Source of the DNA: Frankiales bacterium
GTDB taxonomy: Bacteria > Actinomycetota > Actinomycetes > Mycobacteriales > SCTD01
DNA length: 5,607 bases
Direction of reading: 5' to 3'
NCBI GenBank assembly: GCA_025464915.1
Contig: JAODNF010000167.1
Span: 1-5,607 of the forward strand
In this document: in pieces, positions 1-5,345 of the stretch
How the letters are laid out: every line of letters starts with the position of its first letter
Position numbering within the stretch: the stretch's first letter is position 1
Notes under the pieces: model-generated
Told to the model about the DNA's origin: nothing
The model's input: only the letters and a program-made list of their open reading frames with translations
Databases searched by the model: none
Position numbers and translations under genes: made by a program

Positions 1-1
1 C

Positions 2-949
2 ACGACGGCGGGCTCCGCGGCACTCGACCGGGTCGCCAGCGAGACGGCACCGTTCCTGCGCGGGCTCAACGTCGTGGGCCGGACGCAGATGCACGAGCTC
101 GCCTACGGCATCACAGGCGTGAACGCCTGGCAGGGCACGCCGACCAACCCGCTCGACGCGCGCCTCGTCCCCGGCGGCTCGAGCTCAGGAGCCGCCGTCG
201 TCGTCGCGAACGGCGAGGCCGACGTGGCCCTCGGCACCGACACCGGCGGGTCGGTGCGCATCCCCGCCGCCTGCTGCGGCGTCTACGGGTTGAAGACCCG
301 GCACGGCCGCATCAGCACCGAGGGCTGCTGGCCGCTCGCGCCGACCTTCGACACCATCGGGCCACTGGCCGCCACGCTCGACGGGGTCGTCACCGGGATG
401 CAGCTGCTCGAGCCGGGCTTCCGCGTCGGCTCCCCGGGGACCATCGGCCGGGTCCGCCTGGATGCCGCGGCCGGGGTCGACGACGCGCTCGACCGCGTGC
501 TCGGGACGCGTGACGAGGTCGACCTCCACGGTTGGGACGCCGCCGACGCCGCCTGCGCCGTGCTGCTCAACATCGAGGGCTTCCGCTCCTCGGGTCACCT
601 GCTCAGCACCGGTCTCGTCGGCGACGACGTCGCGGGCCGGCTCACTGCTGGCGCGCTGCGGACGGCCGACGAGCTGGCGGCCGCCCAGGCTGTACGAGCC
701 TTGTGGCGCACGGAGGTCGAGGCGGCGCTGGGCCGCTACGACGTGCTGGCGCTCCCTGTCCTGCGCGACGCTCCCGCCGCTCTCGACGACCCCACGGCGA
801 TGTACGACCTCCGCCTCACCCTCCCGGTGAACCTGGCTGGCCTCCCGGCGCTGGCCCTGCCGGTTCCCAGACGGGACGGACCGCCGGCGTCGCTGCAGCT
901 GGTGGGTCGCGACGAGGAGACCCTCCTCGCGACCGCCCTCAGTCTCTAG
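2..949 (+). CDS. Amidase signature family hydrolase, 5' end outside the window
   Basis: Likely hydrolyses a carboxamide (C-N) bond by the Ser-cisSer-Lys mechanism of the amidase signature family; the substrate is not readable. The frame is open from the first base, and 315 residues are visible. The window begins at TTAGS, a motif that in this family sits shortly after the catalytic lysine, so that lysine should lie just upstream. The signature follows: GGSSSG at residues 58-63, with Ser60 as the likely cis-serine, and DTGGSVRIPA at 80-89, with Ser84 as the nucleophile. The 24-residue spacing between the two serines is the family norm. The HGRIS and PLAPTFDTIG stretch resembles the shorter AMI1-like amidases, so roughly 70-90 residues may be missing. 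The GTG at 74 is an internal valine (VVGRTQM), not a start. The gene ends in CTAG, shared tail to tail with the next gene. The family call is secure; the substrate is not. Confidence 0.93.
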   Translation, partial: TTAGSAALDRVASETAPFLRGLNVVGRTQMHELAYGITGVNAWQGTPTNPLDARLVPGGSSSGAAVVVANGEADVALGTDTGGSVRIPAACCGVYGLKTRHGRISTEGCWPLAPTFDTIGPLAATLDGVVTGMQLLEPGFRVGSPGTIGRVRLDAAAGVDDALDRVLGTRDEVDLHGWDAADAACAVLLNIEGFRSSGHLLSTGLVGDDVAGRLTAGALRTADELAAAQAVRALWRTEVEAALGRYDVLALPVLRDAPAALDDPTAMYDLRLTLPVNLAGLPALALPVPRRDGPPASLQLVGRDEETLLATALSL

Positions 950-1485
950 AAGTCCCAGCGGGTCACGCCGCCCGGCTCGACGCAGAGCATCGCCGTCGCG
1001 GACCTGACGTCGAGCCGGTGGAAGTACCCCGGCGCCGGGCCTGCTGAAGCCGCCATGAACGGCGCATCGATGCCGATGCCGCTCTCGTCGACGAAGCAGG
1101 GCCAGCCGTCGTCGTTGTAGTCCCTCACCCGCGCCGCGACGACGGCCGGGTCCGTGACCCGCTCGGCGGTTCCCTCGACCACGACGTCGTAGTCCGCGAC
1201 GCCGACGCTGATCGAGCAGCGCGGGTCACGGGCGAGGTTGCGACCCTTGCGGGTGCCGTCGCCCGACACGAACCAGAACGTGCCGTCCAGCCACAGCGAC
1301 CCGACGCCGGTGACGTGGGGCGAGCCGTCGGGGTTGACGGTCGCCAGCCAGCAGGTGTGCCGACTGGGGCCCCCCGCTCCGGGTGCCTGGGTGAAGCCGG
1401 AGCCGAGCACCTGCTCGACGTCCGACCACTCCAGCGTGGGCAGGTGGTTCGCTCCCGACAGGTCCTTGGTCTCCATGACAGTCAT
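946..1485 (-). CDS. Pyridoxamine 5'-phosphate oxidase-like split-barrel flavin/F420 protein
   Basis: A 179-residue cytosolic protein of the PNPOx-like split-barrel fold, which binds FMN or F420. Visible hallmarks are the first barrel strands HTCWLATVNPDGSPHVT (residues 43-59), a second pair LDGTFWFVSGDGTRKGRNL (66-84, with TRKGRNL at 78-84 as the likely cofactor-phosphate contact), DPRCSISV (87-94), and the strand VVVEGTAERVTD (101-112). The C-terminus GGVTRWDF fits the group often labelled pyridoxamine 5'-phosphate oxidase family protein. True PdxH activity is unlikely; a small-substrate or F420-dependent reductase is equally possible. The start is uncertain: ATG at 1485 is the longest choice, but an in-frame ATG at 1476 gives METKDL, and neither has a good Shine-Dalgarno. 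It follows the nitronate monooxygenase gene by 21 bases and is probably the last gene of that operon. Confidence 0.85.
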   Translation of the reverse strand: MTVMETKDLSGANHLPTLEWSDVEQVLGSGFTQAPGAGGPSRHTCWLATVNPDGSPHVTGVGSLWLDGTFWFVSGDGTRKGRNLARDPRCSISVGVADYDVVVEGTAERVTDPAVVAARVRDYNDDGWPCFVDESGIGIDAPFMAASAGPAPGYFHRLDVRSATAMLCVEPGGVTRWDF

Positions 1486-1506
1486 GACGTCTGCGTACCC
1501 GTGGAG

Positions 1507-2484
1507 TCATCGGTCCAGTCGTCGCCTAGCCAGCTCCAGCGCCTCGTCCGCCTCCTCGAGCAGCAGCCGCACGAGCTCGCCCGCAGGTCCCGTCCGCGCC
1601 AGGGAGTGCGCCTGGCCGGCCCAGAGGTTGAACCGCTCGGCGTCGCCGTCAGCGCGGGCTTGGGCACGCATCGCCGAGGTCACGTAGTGCAGCTCCGGGT
1701 AGGCGATCGGCGCGCCCGGGTGCTTCCGCTGCCAGTCGTTCTCGATCCCCCTGGCCAGGCGCCCGGAGAAGGCCCTCGTCAGCCCGGTGCGCCCTTCCTC
1801 AGCAAGTCTCGAGCGGTACGCCGGCACGGTGCCCGCCTCGTCGGTCAGCAGGAACGCGCTCCCGAGCATGGCGCGCGATGCTCCCGCCGCAAGGACCGAC
1901 GCGATGCCGGCACCGTCGGCGATGCCGCCCGCGGCAACGAGAGGTACGTCGACAGCGGCCCGGACGAGGGCGAGCAGGGCGAGCGTGCCGATGTCCTCCC
2001 GCTCGTCGGCGTCCACCCAGGTCCCCCGGTGGCCGCCCGCCTCGGATCCCTGCACCACCAGGGCATCCGCTCCTGTCGCCCTGCGGGCCTCGTCGACGGT
2101 GGTGACGGTCACCCACGTCTCCGTGAGGTGCGGGAGCGGGTGAGGGAGGCCGAAGGTGAACGACACCACGGCGGGCGGGTCCGCCTCGAGAACGGCCAGC
2201 TTGTCGTCGTACTCGTCGTCGGTCCACCGGGCTTGCTTCGGGTCCAGTCCCCATGCTTCGGCGACCGCCGAAACGTCGACGGGCGCACTGCGGTGGGCGA
2301 AGACGTTCACGCCGAACGGCTGGTCGGTCAGCCGCCGAGTCTCGGCGAGGTCCGAGGCGAGCTGCTCGGCCGTCCGGTAACCGGCGGCGAGGAAGCCCAG
2401 CCCGCCGGCGTTCGACACGGCAGCGGCGAGGGCAGGCGTCGAGGGCCCACCGGACATGGGCGCCTGGACGACGACCCGGGTCAC
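1507..2484 (-). CDS. Nitronate monooxygenase-like FMN enzyme (2-nitropropane dioxygenase family)
   Basis: A 325-residue TIM-barrel flavoprotein. Family members oxidise alkyl nitronates with FMN and O2, though many relatives are quinone reductases or have unknown substrates. Motifs in order: QAPMSGGPSTPALAAAVSNA (7-26, N-terminal FMN/nitronate region), AGGLGFLAAGY (26-36), VVQGSEAGGHRG (143-154, with the probable catalytic His152), VAAGGIADG (183-191, phosphate-binding loop), AMLGSAFLLTDEAG (205-218), AFSGRLARGI (238-247) and WAGQ (288-291). Length is normal for the family. The GTG start overlaps the stop of the upstream gene in the four bases GTGA, so translation is probably coupled; starting here places QAPM six residues in, as usual for the family. 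The fold and FMN call are strong, but the nitronate substrate is inferred from family. Confidence 0.92.
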   Translation of the reverse strand: MTRVVVQAPMSGGPSTPALAAAVSNAGGLGFLAAGYRTAEQLASDLAETRRLTDQPFGVNVFAHRSAPVDVSAVAEAWGLDPKQARWTDDEYDDKLAVLEADPPAVVSFTFGLPHPLPHLTETWVTVTTVDEARRATGADALVVQGSEAGGHRGTWVDADEREDIGTLALLALVRAAVDVPLVAAGGIADGAGIASVLAAGASRAMLGSAFLLTDEAGTVPAYRSRLAEEGRTGLTRAFSGRLARGIENDWQRKHPGAPIAYPELHYVTSAMRAQARADGDAERFNLWAGQAHSLARTGPAGELVRLLLEEADEALELARRRLDR

Positions 2485-2852
2485 TCCCGGAAACCGCCGA
2501 GGAACCGCCGGAAGACGCCGCCCTGTCTCGGGAGCGGAGGAGCGACCGGTGCGGGGGTCGTGCGACGGACGGCGATCGGCTTGTCGTAGTCGACGTTGGC
2601 GATCGCGTCGACGGTCTGGTCCTCGTCGAAGTCCTCGGAGCCCTCGATCTGCGGCACGAACCCGACCAGCATCCCGTTGCGCATCACCTGGGCCTCCAGG
2701 CCGAGGGTGCCGTCGGTGTCCCAGACGGCGTTGCGCCCGTCCCGCAGCGCGACCCGGATGCCGAACTGGTAGGTGGACGCCCGCTCCACGTGCGCGTCGA
2801 CGCCCTGCTCACGCAGCCGGTCGACGACCCGCTGCGCCCGCTTCTCCTCCAC
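2481..2852 (-). CDS. Conserved-looking actinobacterial protein of unknown function, 123 aa
   Basis: I do not recognise a named family. The GTG at 2852 is chosen because AAAGGAG lies six bases upstream, the best Shine-Dalgarno in the window; the open frame continues to 3062 but that extension would run over the divergent acetyltransferase gene. The N-terminus is a basic helix (EEKRAQRVVDRLREQG, 2-17) followed by a beta-rich core with VERASTYQFGIRVALRDG (22-39) and LEAQVMRNGMLVGFVPQI (52-69). An acidic patch EGSEDFDEDQT (70-80) precedes VDAIANVDYDKPI (81-93). A proline-rich linker (about 100-108) leads to a basic aromatic tail, VFRRFLGGFRE (113-123). No signal peptide or membrane helix is seen. 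It heads the operon with the flavoprotein gene, overlapping it by GTGA, which suggests a functional or stoichiometric link. Function unknown. Confidence 0.85.
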   Translation of the reverse strand: MEEKRAQRVVDRLREQGVDAHVERASTYQFGIRVALRDGRNAVWDTDGTLGLEAQVMRNGMLVGFVPQIEGSEDFDEDQTVDAIANVDYDKPIAVRRTTPAPVAPPLPRQGGVFRRFLGGFRE

Positions 2853-2858
2853 CGAAAT

Positions 2859-2865
2859 CTCCTTT
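2859..2865 (-). promoter_or_regulatory. Strong Shine-Dalgarno fixing the GTG start of the 123-aa gene
   Basis: AAAGGAG on the minus strand, six bases before the GTG at 2852. It is a near-perfect anti-16S match at ideal spacing and decides the start over the longer frame that reaches 3062. It is unusual here because the other genes in the window lack a comparable site. Confidence 0.85.
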
Positions 2866-2875
2866 GCTCGCTCCC

Positions 2876-2881
2876 TAGGCT
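2876..2881 (+). promoter_or_regulatory. Candidate -10 box (TAGGCT) for leaderless acetyltransferase mRNA
   Basis: TAGGCT fits the actinobacterial TANNNT -10 pattern and ends seven bases before the GTG at 2889, so transcription would start at or next to the start codon. The acetyltransferase has no convincing Shine-Dalgarno, in line with a leaderless mRNA. No clear -35 is visible. The box overlaps the palindrome CCTAGG (2874-2879) and lies beside the palindrome CACGTG (2884-2889). It is a prediction from position and sequence only. Confidence 0.45.
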
Positions 2882-2888
2882 GCCACGT

Positions 2889-3449
2889 GTGAAGCAGCCG
2901 GAGCCCGTCGTCCTGGTCCGCGGCCGCGTGTCGCTCGAGCCGTGGCAGCCGCGCCACGACGCCGAGCTGCTCGAGGCCGCTCAGTCTGATGACGTCTGGC
3001 GGTGGCTGTCCGTGCCCCGGCCGACGACCTTGCAGGAGATCTCCAGCCTCCGGGAGACGCACATCGGGCTACCGTGGGCCGTCGTCGTGGACGGCGTCGC
3101 CGCCGGCTCGACGTCCTACCTCGACGTGGACCTGTCGGTCGAGGGCCTGGAGATCGGCTGGACCTGGTACCGCCGAGACCTGTGGGCCAGCGACGTCAAC
3201 CCGACCTGCAAGCTGCTCCTTCTGGCGCACGCCTTCGAGGAACTCGGTGCCCAGCGGGTCACCCTCAAGACCGACGGCCTCAACGCCCGGTCGCAGGCGG
3301 CGATCCGCAAGCTGGGGTGCTCCTACGACGGGACCCTTCGCCACCACCGGCTGCGGGCCGACGGATCCGTCCGCGACAGCGCCTACTTCAGCCTGCTGGC
3401 CTCGGAGTGGCCCGCCGCGAGAGCCGCCCTCGAGGCCCGCCTGCCCTGA
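2889..3449 (+). CDS. GNAT family N-acetyltransferase, RimJ/RimL-like
   Basis: A 186-residue acetyl-CoA-dependent N-acetyltransferase; the acceptor (protein N-terminus or small amine) is unknown. The N-terminal strand VLVRGRVSLEPWQPRHDAEL (8-27) is the usual RimJ/RimL opening. VWRWL (36-40) follows, then PWAVVVDGVAAGSTSYLDV (62-80), then EIGWTWYRRDLWASDVN (88-104), the acetyl-CoA loop region, which in this subfamily lacks the classic RxxGxG spelling. HAFEELGAQRVTLKTDGLN (114-132) and NARSQAAIRKLGC (132-144) form the conserved C-terminal half, ending in LRADGSVRDSAYFSLLASEW (155-174). GTG 2889 is preferred: it gives the usual short lead before the first strand, and upstream sequence belongs to the divergent promoter. 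The gene stands alone and is convergent with the MBL hydrolase gene. The family is certain, the substrate is not. Confidence 0.93.
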   Translation: MKQPEPVVLVRGRVSLEPWQPRHDAELLEAAQSDDVWRWLSVPRPTTLQEISSLRETHIGLPWAVVVDGVAAGSTSYLDVDLSVEGLEIGWTWYRRDLWASDVNPTCKLLLLAHAFEELGAQRVTLKTDGLNARSQAAIRKLGCSYDGTLRHHRLRADGSVRDSAYFSLLASEWPAARAALEARLP

Positions 3450-3464
3450 GCCGTCCGCCCGCAT

Positions 3465-3520
3465 CGAGCTTTGTGGGCCGTTCAGGCTCGGGCCGTCGTC
3501 AGCACCCACACAGTTCGGCA
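3465..3520. repeat. 56-bp direct repeat, copy 1, containing an imperfect inverted repeat
   Basis: Begins CGAGCTTTGTGGG and ends CACACAGTTCGGCA. It matches copy 2 at 55 of 56 positions; the difference is C3483 against G3559. Arms 3465-3477 and 3505-3517 are complementary at 11 of 13 positions; in the plus-strand RNA one mismatch becomes a G-U pair, giving 12 of 13 pairs around a 27-base loop that contains a small GGC/GCC stem. It lies 15 bases after the acetyltransferase stop. It may act as a bidirectional terminator or be a copy of a dispersed intergenic element; no U-tract is present. Confidence 0.9.
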
Positions 3521-3540
3521 GGTGCCCGCGGCGGCCGCAC

Positions 3541-3596
3541 CGAGCTTTGTGGGCCGTTGAGGCTCGGGCCGTCGTCAGCACCCACACAGTTCGGCA
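3541..3596. repeat. 56-bp direct repeat, copy 2
   Basis: Second copy, 76 bases downstream of the first and separated from it by a 20-base GC-rich spacer. Its arms are 3541-3553 and 3581-3593, and the single base differing from copy 1 (G3559) is in the loop, not the stem. Looser similarity extends about eight bases to the left of both copies. It ends eight bases before the stop of the MBL hydrolase gene. A spacing of 76 is not a multiple of three and neither copy reads as part of a plausible protein, so this is non-coding. Confidence 0.9.
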
Positions 3597-3604
3597 AGAG
3601 CGGG

Positions 3605-4219
3605 TCAGTGCCCGCGCGCGACCCAGTCGTCGTACGAGGGGGCTTCTGCCCCGATGGTCGTGTCGTCGCCGTGGCCGGTGTGCACGACCGTGTCCCCAGG
3701 CAGCGCGAGCAGCGTCTCGCGGATCGAGTCGAGGATCGTCGGGAAGTCGCTGAACGACCGACCGGTCGCGCCCGGACCGCCGGAGAAGAGCGTGTCCCCG
3801 CTGAAGACCAGGCCGTCGCCCACGAAGCAGACCGCACCGGGCGCGTGGCCCGGGGTGTGGCGGACGCGAAGCGCCGCCGAGCCGACCGTGATGACCTCGC
3901 CGTCGGTCAGGTCGCCGGACGGCGCCTTGTCGTGCGTCATGTCCCACAGCACCCGGTCGGCGGGATGCAGCAGCACCGGCGCGTCCACGAGCGCAGCGAG
4001 CTCCCACGCGACGTTGACGTGGTCGTCGTGGCCGTGGGTGCAGAGGATCGCCTTGCAGGACCGGCCGCCGACAGCAGCAGCGATGGCGGCGGCGTCGTGG
4101 GCCGCGTCGATGACGACGCACTCGTTGTCGTCGCCGTAGACCCAGACGTTGTTGTCGACGTCCCACGTACCGCCGTCGAGCGAGAACGTGCCGGACGTGA
4201 CGACGTGGTCGAGCCTCAC
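3605..4219 (-). CDS. Metallo-beta-lactamase fold hydrolase, glyoxalase II-like, partner of MscR
   Basis: A 204-residue cytosolic metallohydrolase. Metal ligands are all visible: THGHDDH (61-67: His62, His64, Asp66, His67), His125 in HTPGHAPG, Asp142 in FSGDTLF, and His183 in HTGHGDD. This is the glyoxalase II-type set for a binuclear metal site, used by relatives to split thioesters. The GTG at 4219 overlaps the mscR stop as GTGA, so translation is coupled; the frame stays open to 4864 but that part lies inside mscR and is not coding. From memory, mycobacteria keep a similar MBL gene beside mscR. The likely job, inferred from context, is hydrolysis of S-formylmycothiol to formate and mycothiol, completing formaldehyde oxidation. 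It ends eight bases from repeat copy 2. Confidence 0.92.
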   Translation of the reverse strand: MRLDHVVTSGTFSLDGGTWDVDNNVWVYGDDNECVVIDAAHDAAAIAAAVGGRSCKAILCTHGHDDHVNVAWELAALVDAPVLLHPADRVLWDMTHDKAPSGDLTDGEVITVGSAALRVRHTPGHAPGAVCFVGDGLVFSGDTLFSGGPGATGRSFSDFPTILDSIRETLLALPGDTVVHTGHGDDTTIGAEAPSYDDWVARGH

Positions 4220-5295
4220 AGCACCATCACGGACCGGAGCACCTCGCCGCGCTCCATCTTGTGGAACGCCTCCTCCACGTCGCCGAGCCCGATCCGCTCC
4301 GAGACGAAGTCGCCGAGCGGGAACCGGCCCTGCTGCCACAGGTCGATGAGCAGCGGGAAGTCGCGCTCGGGCAGGCAGTCGCCGTACCAGCTGGACTTGA
4401 CCGCACCGCCGTGCCCGAACACCTCGATGAGCGGGATCTCCAGCACCATCGACGGGTTCGGCACGCCGACCAGCACGACGGTGCCGGCGAGGTCGCGCGC
4501 GTCGAAGGCCTGCCGGAAGGTCTCGGGGCGGCCCACCGCCTCGATGACGACGTCGGGGCCGAACCCGCCGGTGACGTCGCGCAGCTCCTGGACGACGTCG
4601 CCCTTCGCGTTCACGGTGTCGGTGGCGCCGAACGTCCGCGCCCACTCGAGCTTGCGGTCGTCGAGGTCGACCGCGATGACCTGCCTGGCACCGGCGTAGA
4701 TCGCGCCGGCGATGGCGGCGTTGCCGACGCCTCCGCAGCCGATGACCGCGACCGTGTCCCCCTTCTGGACAGGAGCGGTGTTCACGGCCGCGCCGAAGCC
4801 GGCCATCACGCCGCAGCCCAGCAGACCTGCCGCGGCCGGGTCGACCGTCGGCACGACGGTGCACTGGCCCGCGGCGACCAGCGTCTTCTCGGCGAAGGCA
4901 CCGATGCCGAGGGCCGGCGACAGCGCCGTGCCGTCAGCCAGGGTCATCTTCTGCGTCGCGTTGTGCGTGGCGAAGCAGTACCACGGCCGGCCGCGCTTGC
5001 ACGCCCGGCACTGCCCGCACACGGCCCGCCAGTTGAGCACCACGAAGTCGCCCGGCTTCACGTGGGTCACGCCGGGCCCGACCGCCTCCACGACGCCCGC
5101 CGCCTCGTGACCCAGCAGGAACGGGAAGTCGTCGTTGATGCCGCCCTCGCGGTAGTGCAGGTCGGTGTGGCAGACGCCGCACGCCTGCACCTGCACGAGC
5201 GCCTCACCCGGCCCGGGATCGGGGACCAGGATCGTCTCGATGCCGACCGGCTTGCCCTTGCCCAGGGCCACGACGGCCCGTACCTCATGCGCCAT
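4216..5295 (-). CDS. mscR: S-(hydroxymethyl)mycothiol dehydrogenase / S-nitrosomycothiol reductase
   Basis: A 359-residue zinc-dependent medium-chain dehydrogenase. It oxidises the formaldehyde-mycothiol adduct with NAD+, and the family also reduces S-nitrosomycothiol, so it serves formaldehyde and nitric oxide detoxification. Seen in sequence: GVCHTD (40-45, catalytic-zinc Cys42), GHEAAG (62-67, His63), structural-zinc cysteines in CGQCRACKRGRPWYC (Cys93, 96, 99, 107), GCGVMAG (160-166, catalytic Cys161), the Rossmann loop GCGGVG (186-191), and Asp210, which favours NAD. The stretches YREGGINDDFPFLLGHEAAG, NWRAVCGQCRACKRGRP and HGGAVKSSWYGDCLPE are close to what I recall of mycobacterial MscR (AdhE2). 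Full length. The ATG at 5295 has no Shine-Dalgarno, but a -10-like box sits seven bases upstream, suggesting leaderless expression. It is the first gene of the mscR-MBL operon. Confidence 0.96.
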   Translation of the reverse strand: MAHEVRAVVALGKGKPVGIETILVPDPGPGEALVQVQACGVCHTDLHYREGGINDDFPFLLGHEAAGVVEAVGPGVTHVKPGDFVVLNWRAVCGQCRACKRGRPWYCFATHNATQKMTLADGTALSPALGIGAFAEKTLVAAGQCTVVPTVDPAAAGLLGCGVMAGFGAAVNTAPVQKGDTVAVIGCGGVGNAAIAGAIYAGARQVIAVDLDDRKLEWARTFGATDTVNAKGDVVQELRDVTGGFGPDVVIEAVGRPETFRQAFDARDLAGTVVLVGVPNPSMVLEIPLIEVFGHGGAVKSSWYGDCLPERDFPLLIDLWQQGRFPLGDFVSERIGLGDVEEAFHKMERGEVLRSVMVL

Positions 5296-5302
5296 GCGCG
5301 AG

Positions 5303-5308
5303 AACCTA
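5303..5308 (-). promoter_or_regulatory. Candidate -10 box (TAGGTT) for leaderless mscR mRNA
   Basis: On the minus strand TAGGTT fits TANNNT and ends seven bases before the ATG at 5295, placing the transcription start at the A of the start codon or within a base of it. No Shine-Dalgarno precedes the gene, which supports this reading. No convincing -35 is visible. The spacing is the same as for the box before the acetyltransferase. Confidence 0.5.
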
Positions 5309-5337
5309 ACGCGGTTTCGTCGGCTTCTCAGGTTAGG
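5305..5337. repeat. Inverted repeat CCTAAC/GTTAGG spanning the divergent promoters
   Basis: CCTAAC (5305-5310) and GTTAGG (5332-5337) are perfect inverted arms separated by 21 bases. Each arm carries most of one of the two outward-facing -10 boxes. The symmetry may simply be two similar promoters back to back, or it may be an operator for a dimeric regulator; the sequence does not distinguish these. Confidence 0.5.
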
Positions 5338-5339
5338 AT
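5334..5339 (+). promoter_or_regulatory. Candidate -10 box (TAGGAT) for the small membrane protein
   Basis: TAGGAT sits exactly six bases before the GTG at 5346, so transcription would begin on the start codon. The base before it is T (TTAGGAT). There is no Shine-Dalgarno between box and start, consistent with a leaderless transcript. No -35 was recognised. Confidence 0.5.
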
Positions 5340-5345
5340 CCGCCC

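Noticed and set aside
74..76. GTG as a start for the amidase
   Set aside because: The frame is open to the window edge and the upstream residues match family sequence (TTAGS), so this is the valine of VVGRTQM.
946..1485. Assignment of the split-barrel protein as PdxH
   Set aside because: It is shorter than true pyridoxamine-phosphate oxidases and lacks the PdxH C-terminal signature I would expect; only the fold family is supported.
1315..2589. 424-codon open frame on the plus strand
   Set aside because: It lies antisense to the nitronate monooxygenase-like and PNPOx-like genes, is rich in Arg/Gly/Pro with no recognisable motif, and is the usual shadow of GC-rich coding DNA.
2253..2888. N-terminal extension of the acetyltransferase frame
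   Set aside because: It is antisense to two well-supported genes and shows no domain; the GNAT fold begins within a few residues of the GTG at 2889.
2853..3062. N-terminal extension of the 123-aa unknown protein
   Set aside because: It would overlap the start of the divergent acetyltransferase, and AAAGGAG placed six bases before the GTG at 2852 gives a clear internal start.
3465..3596. CRISPR array
   Set aside because: Only two repeat units, a repeat much longer than usual, one 20-base spacer and no cas genes.
3069..3605. Repeat pair read as a duplicated peptide (PNCVGADDGPSLNGPQSS) on the minus strand
   Set aside because: The 76-base period shifts frame between copies, and the frame continues antisense through the acetyltransferase; non-coding repeats explain it better.
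3002..4699. 565-codon open frame on the plus strand
   Set aside because: It crosses the acetyltransferase in another frame, the repeat pair and the antisense of the MBL and mscR genes; composition is shadow-like and no domain is visible.
4220..4864. N-terminal extension of the MBL hydrolase frame
   Set aside because: The extension lies inside mscR in another frame and is Arg/Gly-rich; the MBL fold begins right after the GTG at 4219.
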